A stretch of 9,138 nt of DNA from Proteobacteria bacterium CAG:495. Its GTDB lineage: Bacteria; Pseudomonadota; Alphaproteobacteria; RF32; CAG-239. A program made the position numbers and the translations under genes. Positions 6,001 to 9,138 of the stretch are shown piece by piece. A model generated the notes under the pieces. That model ran no database searches and had not been told where the DNA came from. It saw only the letters and a program-made list of their open reading frames with translations. Position 1 is the first letter of the stretch. Each line of letters starts with the position of its first letter. Location: NCBI GenBank assembly GCA_000432275.1, contig HF995304.1, positions 1 to 9,138 of the forward strand. The letters run 5' to 3'.

Positions 6001-7639
6001 TTCTGGACTCGCACTTAATTCCCAAGATGTATTCCAAACTGAGGGAAGCGTTATCCTGCCATTTTGCGGGCACTTTTTTATTAACGTCCGCGGCGCTTCC
6101 AGACAGTTCCGGCAGGGGAAGCCCGCCAAAAACATCATGAAAATTACGATATAAAACATCAGTCTCAAGATTAGGAAGTTTATTTAACTCGTTATCCCAC
6201 TGCAAAAAATCGCTGTCATGATTACAACCGCAATAATTGAAATAAGCCAGTTCTCTTCCGGCGTCATATGTCCCTTTTTCCAAATATTCTGCGGCATAAC
6301 CCCGGATTAAAGACGAAACGCGCCAATTGTCGTTAAGAGGAATTTGTTCCAGGTTGAACAGCGCCGGACGGACAACACTGCCATAAAGCCGTGTGCGGTC
6401 ATCAGACTCCGCCTTTATGTAATTCATATAAGTATGCTCAAACAAACGCAAATTAGGTTGTGTTCCGGCCTCAAGTTCGGCAATTTCGCGACGGCGGAGC
6501 GCTTCGTTTTCTTTTTCTGCCTGCTCAAACTCTTCATCGGGAACAATCTTGTTAGGATAAAGAGAAAGCCTTTGTTTTACCCGGCTCGTATCCCAATCAT
6601 CCATATTCATTTCGGCAAGCAGCCGTTTCCGGCGGACGCGTTGTTCTTCATTGAGATAAAGAGGACTGTTGGTGCACAGCTCAAAATCGCTCTGCCTCAT
6701 AAGCCGGCGGGGAAGCTGCTCGCGCATTTGGCTGACAATAACGGCAAACTCGCGGTTGATGTCCCGAAAACGGGGAGAACTGATATGGTATGCCGGGCTC
6801 CAGTCATTGGCTCCCCGGTAATAACGCTCCGATGCGCGGACGCAATCATCCAAAACACGGAGACGTTCGTCCCAGTTTAATCCGGCATAGCCGCGGTCGG
6901 ACAAAAAGCGCTCAACAAAAGAAATATGGCGGTTTTGCCGATAAATCTCCTCAATTTCCGGTGCAATTTCCGTCGGCTGAACCAGACGGGCATCAATATT
7001 TTGTTTGCGGAGTTTTTTGATTTTTTCAACAATCGACACGTCAATAAAGTTAAGGCGGCTTTGATTATTGGGATGGGCATCCAGAGCCTGCTGCAAAATC
7101 TTTTTTAAATTATCATCAACGTCGCTGTCGAAAATACGCGCGGCAACGTCTCGGGCAGAAGCAAGGCTGTAACCGGCCCGCGCCAGCATATTCAAAGAAC
7201 CGTAGTCGGAAGAAACTTCTTCTATTTTGGTGTTGCTATGGCTTCCACGCAAGGCCTGCTGGCGAAGATGTCCAAGCTCGTGACCCAGAATAAAAGCCAG
7301 CTCATCTTCATTTTTTACGTATTCAAACAGCCCCTTGGTCACAAATATCATCGGAACGGTTTTCAACGGTATTTTATCGCCCCGTTTATCTTTTACGTAC
7401 TCACCGTCTTTCATCTCATAACGGGGATTGGGGCAGAAGGCGGCATTGGCTCCGGCATTGTCCGAGACGGCAAAATAAACCGGAAAAGCTTCGAAATCCC
7501 ATTCGTCTCCAATCAGGCGCTGCGCTATGCCCTGCAAATAATCCTGAACCTGCTGCTCTTGTTCGGGCAACAGCGACAACAGGCGGGTTTCTTCAATAAA
7601 ATCTTCAGAAAAATAAGCTTTAAGTTCGGAAACGTTCAT
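3026..7639 (-). CDS. Giant M48-like metallopeptidase with ABC1 kinase N-lobe
   Basis: A 1537-aa protein with no signal peptide or membrane segment that I can see, so probably cytoplasmic. Residues 120-124 are HELGH and E141/D145 form ExxxD, the zinc-ligand pattern of family M48 peptidases; the catalytic Glu is present. From about 200 to 1360 I recognise no known domain. The first part is rich in Tyr, Asp and Arg, and roughly 920-1120 looks like helical repeats (inference). The C-terminus has ABC1/UbiB features: KLGQ (1382-1385, the family's KxGQ motif), GSAS (1445-1448, in place of a Gly-rich loop), VIK with K1472, and EVE (1521-1523, near the ExD motif). The kinase C-lobe follows in frame after the stop, so without readthrough the domain is truncated. 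The 7639 start is chosen for AAGG 8 nt upstream; GTG 7681 overlaps the promoter -10 and ATG 7663 lacks a ribosome site. Substrates are unknown. Confidence 0.85.
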   Translation of the reverse strand: MNVSELKAYFSEDFIEETRLLSLLPEQEQQVQDYLQGIAQRLIGDEWDFEAFPVYFAVSDNAGANAAFCPNPRYEMKDGEYVKDKRGDKIPLKTVPMIFVTKGLFEYVKNEDELAFILGHELGHLRQQALRGSHSNTKIEEVSSDYGSLNMLARAGYSLASARDVAARIFDSDVDDNLKKILQQALDAHPNNQSRLNFIDVSIVEKIKKLRKQNIDARLVQPTEIAPEIEEIYRQNRHISFVERFLSDRGYAGLNWDERLRVLDDCVRASERYYRGANDWSPAYHISSPRFRDINREFAVIVSQMREQLPRRLMRQSDFELCTNSPLYLNEEQRVRRKRLLAEMNMDDWDTSRVKQRLSLYPNKIVPDEEFEQAEKENEALRRREIAELEAGTQPNLRLFEHTYMNYIKAESDDRTRLYGSVVRPALFNLEQIPLNDNWRVSSLIRGYAAEYLEKGTYDAGRELAYFNYCGCNHDSDFLQWDNELNKLPNLETDVLYRNFHDVFGGLPLPELSGSAADVNKKVPAKWQDNASLSLEYILGIKCESRISEQEWVLSYYNPLHLEDADNKSFYIVNAEGVITAYYPREQYRQMMDDIRRRAEDDVYGKVAAQVRADKKMLDDFIANPDISRYGIADLERMKAMTAYDYADYPNDDARQAALRGVYYSEEVTYGKRDVLEYGRYSDLFFEVQDNSPFYAAKNIYKDKDRFRQYLTPQEWEWLNTYDHRRDMIVFKALVDKLKDLGRREKEASDAEYPSRINLSLDSSFRYDYDMMKWAQITSNYSLAQINEITRTVLDGFNLNLNLEYEHAKNWWNKRLPVLNDYQLYYQEMFNLYRYIEMHGGTEKVDYKDYRPLFMERLYPRMEITPFDIHRPQDMIAQMNRSDPYGKNRPETIVYDNRDLLLRFETLQGLLSSPETDYALEHMVPLLTRLHFVPVVAAKIKPALTKENNWPADLIQSAALAEQLRANNLISDPAAVAEMFVRLVSREKNPQVLRQALITLSPLFNSNLISPERQNELKDGLIKAAAPLWRQDLSARIASFSALVNQNVFSADMVMQNKLLESFIPVIEAVPDAHLRSEYYMHFLRKKNRIDDPDYRRRYQQLWTESVFKSIGAQYDDNSDGYARKIMPYIAAVKNVSVTKTSWGEEKRTEDVAMVDRVEILKRLADRIVSQQALSRHIKPEPSGIDAMEAGNLTEGHVAGVAFELVKKFMQSDARRSAAVINFLLSDGSRRECEDFHRQLVDYAQKHLSSEKAVVDKVKKDANPEKLSLLYREFWGYPLEARAVLVNELLHTQTSRADGEKWENVFNIVADRVFPNAGDEMSGIGKAFLHSYIKSRADEERTLYLSAMMVAANGNSAAADPEKSIARGIRLFLENSGPAAIKLGQAMASYPDVPKFIRDEMQELKSNAARPSRWEVYEWLDFYKRERPEEKLEYGKEVWLGRILGSASYFVTLEKGRFDGDKIPAATDKVIKILRAGAGLDSSNEFAVFEKMLYDLGAKGVMKNGLDTFLRLVRQAKDSVEVETNTDIGYQQLQTAQ

Positions 7640-7647
7640 AACGGGTG

Positions 7648-7651
7648 CCTT
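7648..7651 (-). promoter_or_regulatory. Ribosome binding site fixing the giant gene start
   Basis: AAGG on the minus strand lies 8 nt before the ATG at 7639. The two upstream in-frame starts (GTG 7681, ATG 7663) have no such site. Confidence 0.65.
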
Positions 7652-7673
7652 GCAAAAATTCATATGTTTTAAG

Positions 7674-7701
7674 ATTATCACGGAATTGTTTTTTTGTCCA
7701 A
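7674..7701 (-). promoter_or_regulatory. Promoter candidate for the giant gene operon
   Basis: On the minus strand, TTGGAC (7696-7701) and GATAAT (7674-7679) are separated by 16 nt and resemble a sigma-70-type -35 and -10. The predicted transcription start is near 7667, giving a leader of about 28 nt to the ATG at 7639. The first possible start codon (GTG 7681) overlaps the -10, which argues against it being used. Confidence 0.5.
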
Positions 7702-7766
7702 CAATTAATATTTCGGCAGAGGCTGATAAAAACTGTTAAGATTTGAAAGATTTATCGCAGTTTAGC

Positions 7767-7797
7767 TTGACATTAAGACAATTTTGCACGATTTTAA
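7767..7797 (+). promoter_or_regulatory. Promoter candidate for eno
   Basis: A perfect TTGACA at 7767-7772 lies about 64 bp before the eno start codon. The matching -10 is weak (TTTTAA at about 7792-7797). A TATAAA at 7812-7817 is better in sequence but too far from this -35. Transcription would run away from the minus-strand promoter at 7674-7701, making a divergent pair with about 65 bp between the -35 elements. Confidence 0.45.
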
Positions 7798-7823
7798 GAG
7801 CAACACTATTTTATAAAACATTT

Positions 7824-7829
7824 AAGGAG
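7824..7829 (+). promoter_or_regulatory. Ribosome binding site of eno
   Basis: AAGGAG lies 6 nt before the ATG at 7836. It rules out the longer in-frame reading that would begin at 7743 and add 31 residues lying across the promoter. Confidence 0.9.
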
Positions 7830-7835
7830 AAAAAA

Positions 7836-9113
7836 ATGAGTGCTATTGTTGATATCCACGCCAGAGAAATTATCGACTCCCGCGGCAACCCGACCGTTGA
7901 AGCCGACGTTGTTCTGCAAAGCGGCGCTTTCGGCCGCGCTGCCGTTCCGTCCGGCGCTTCTACCGGCGTTCACGAGGCTGTTGAACTGCGTGACGGCGAC
8001 AAAAACCGTTTCGGCGGTAAAGGGGTTCTGAAAGCAGTTGAAAACGTCAATGACAAAATTTATGACGCTCTGGCCGGTTTGGAAGCTGAAGACCAAATCG
8101 AAATCGACCAAACCATGATTGATCTCGACGGCACCGAAAACAAAGGCAAGCTGGGTGCAAACGCCATGTTGGCCGTATCTTTGGCCGTTGCCAAAGCTCA
8201 GGCTGAAGAAGCCGGTCTGCCCCTGTATCGTTATCTCGGCGGCACAATGGCCCGCACTCTTCCGGTTCCGATGATGAACATCGTCAACGGCGGTAAACAT
8301 GCCGACAATCCGATTGACATTCAAGAATTTATGATTATGCCGGTTTCCGCTCCTTCCGTACGCGAAGCCATCCGTATGGGTGCAGAAATCTTCCATACCC
8401 TGCAAAAGAACCTTAAAGCTGCCGGCCACAACACCAACGTCGGCGACGAAGGCGGTTTTGCTCCGAATCTGAAATCTGCCGAAGAAGCTCTGACTTTCAT
8501 TGTAGACGCAATTAAAGCTGCCGGTTACAAACCGGGTGAAGACGTTGTTCTGGCTATGGACGCCGCTTCTTCCGAGTTCTATGAAAACGGCAAATATGAA
8601 ATGAAGGGCGAAGGCAAGTCTTATACCAATGCTCAGATGGTTGAGTTCTACAAAGGCCTGTGCGACAAATTCCCGATTTTCTCCATTGAAGACGGTATGG
8701 CCGAAGACGACTGGGAAGGCTGGAAAATGCTGACCGACGCTTTGGGCGACAGAATTCAGCTGGTCGGCGACGATTTGTTCGTTACCAATCCGAAACGTCT
8801 GGCTATGGGTATTGAAAAAGGCGTTGCCAACTCTATCCTGGTTAAAGTTAACCAAATCGGTACTTTGTCTGAAACGATGAAAGCCGTTGATTTGGCTCAG
8901 CGTAATAAATACACCGCTGTTTTGTCTCACCGTTCCGGCGAAACCGAGGACGCAACTATTGCCGACATCGCCGTAGCCACTAACTGCGGACAAATTAAAA
9001 CCGGTTCAATGTCTCGTACCGACCGTATGGCAAAATACAACCAGCTCATCCGAATTGAGGAAGAATTGGGTGATATGGCCGTTTATGCCGGTAAATCCAT
9101 TCTGAAAAAATAA
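7836..9113 (+). CDS. eno: Enolase (phosphopyruvate hydratase)
   Basis: A 425-aa cytoplasmic enolase that interconverts 2-phosphoglycerate and phosphoenolpyruvate in glycolysis and gluconeogenesis; as known for the family, it needs Mg2+. The protein is complete and of normal length. Conserved elements visible in order: the SGASTG loop (39-44), GGKHADNP (152-159), E164 in QEFMIMP, E205 in GDEGGFAP, metal ligands D242, E285 (SIEDGMAEDDW) and D312 (GDDLFVTN), the catalytic lysine K337 (LVKVNQIG), SHRSGETED (364-372), and K388 in IKTGS. It is divergently transcribed from the metallopeptidase-kinase operon across a 196-bp gap. The 25 bp after the stop contain no clear terminator, so a downstream gene could be co-transcribed. 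Identification is secure. Confidence 0.99.
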   Translation: MSAIVDIHAREIIDSRGNPTVEADVVLQSGAFGRAAVPSGASTGVHEAVELRDGDKNRFGGKGVLKAVENVNDKIYDALAGLEAEDQIEIDQTMIDLDGTENKGKLGANAMLAVSLAVAKAQAEEAGLPLYRYLGGTMARTLPVPMMNIVNGGKHADNPIDIQEFMIMPVSAPSVREAIRMGAEIFHTLQKNLKAAGHNTNVGDEGGFAPNLKSAEEALTFIVDAIKAAGYKPGEDVVLAMDAASSEFYENGKYEMKGEGKSYTNAQMVEFYKGLCDKFPIFSIEDGMAEDDWEGWKMLTDALGDRIQLVGDDLFVTNPKRLAMGIEKGVANSILVKVNQIGTLSETMKAVDLAQRNKYTAVLSHRSGETEDATIADIAVATNCGQIKTGSMSRTDRMAKYNQLIRIEEELGDMAVYAGKSILKK

Positions 9114-9138
9114 TTCAGACAGGCAATCAATAAAGGCG

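Noticed and set aside
4751..6154. Plus-strand frame of 467 codons
   Set aside because: Antisense to the giant gene; the Ile/Val/Phe-rich translation has no family signature or start signal. It is best explained by codon bias of the opposite strand.
7806..8993. Minus-strand frame of 395 codons over enolase
   Set aside because: Fully antisense to a clear eno gene; no ribosome site and no recognisable protein.

Overview
The window looks like a chromosomal segment from a bacterium of moderate G+C, most likely an alphaproteobacterium. The enolase at the right end carries a full set of catalytic residues in sequence contexts I associate with that class. This assignment is by recognition only, not by a database search. 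I see no insertion sequences, tRNA or rRNA genes, CRISPR arrays or phage genes.

Layout from left to right: positions 1-200 hold no convincing protein gene, only several small inverted repeats and a strong GC-rich hairpin terminator (155-193). The minus strand then carries an orphan NarL/FixJ-type response regulator (201-839) and, 130 bp upstream of it, a dCMP-deaminase-type enzyme (970-1437). Next comes a very long minus-strand reading frame (1457-7639) that is open except for one in-frame TAA at 3026-3028. On the plus strand, eno (7836-9113) is divergently transcribed from a 196-bp intergenic region with back-to-back promoter candidates. The last 25 bp show no further gene.

The notable locus is the interrupted giant gene. 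Its upstream part (1537 aa from the preferred start) begins with an M48-like zinc metallopeptidase domain (HELGH plus ExxxD). It continues through about 1200 residues that I cannot assign, partly helical and repeat-like, and ends with the N-lobe of a divergent ABC1/UbiB/COQ8-type kinase: a KLGQ motif, an Ala/Ser-rich GSAS loop and a VIK lysine. The stop falls inside that kinase domain. The rest of the fold, with its catalytic-loop Asp and metal-binding DTG, lies in the same reading frame immediately downstream and runs on as a further open segment of over 480 codons. The two pieces are therefore one metallopeptidase-kinase gene split by one nonsense codon, or a gene expressed as two pieces by readthrough or reinitiation, or a sequencing error. 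The dCMP-deaminase gene follows 19 bp later and is probably co-transcribed.

The response regulator and eno are ordinary genes. Nothing in the window links them functionally to the giant gene beyond proximity.
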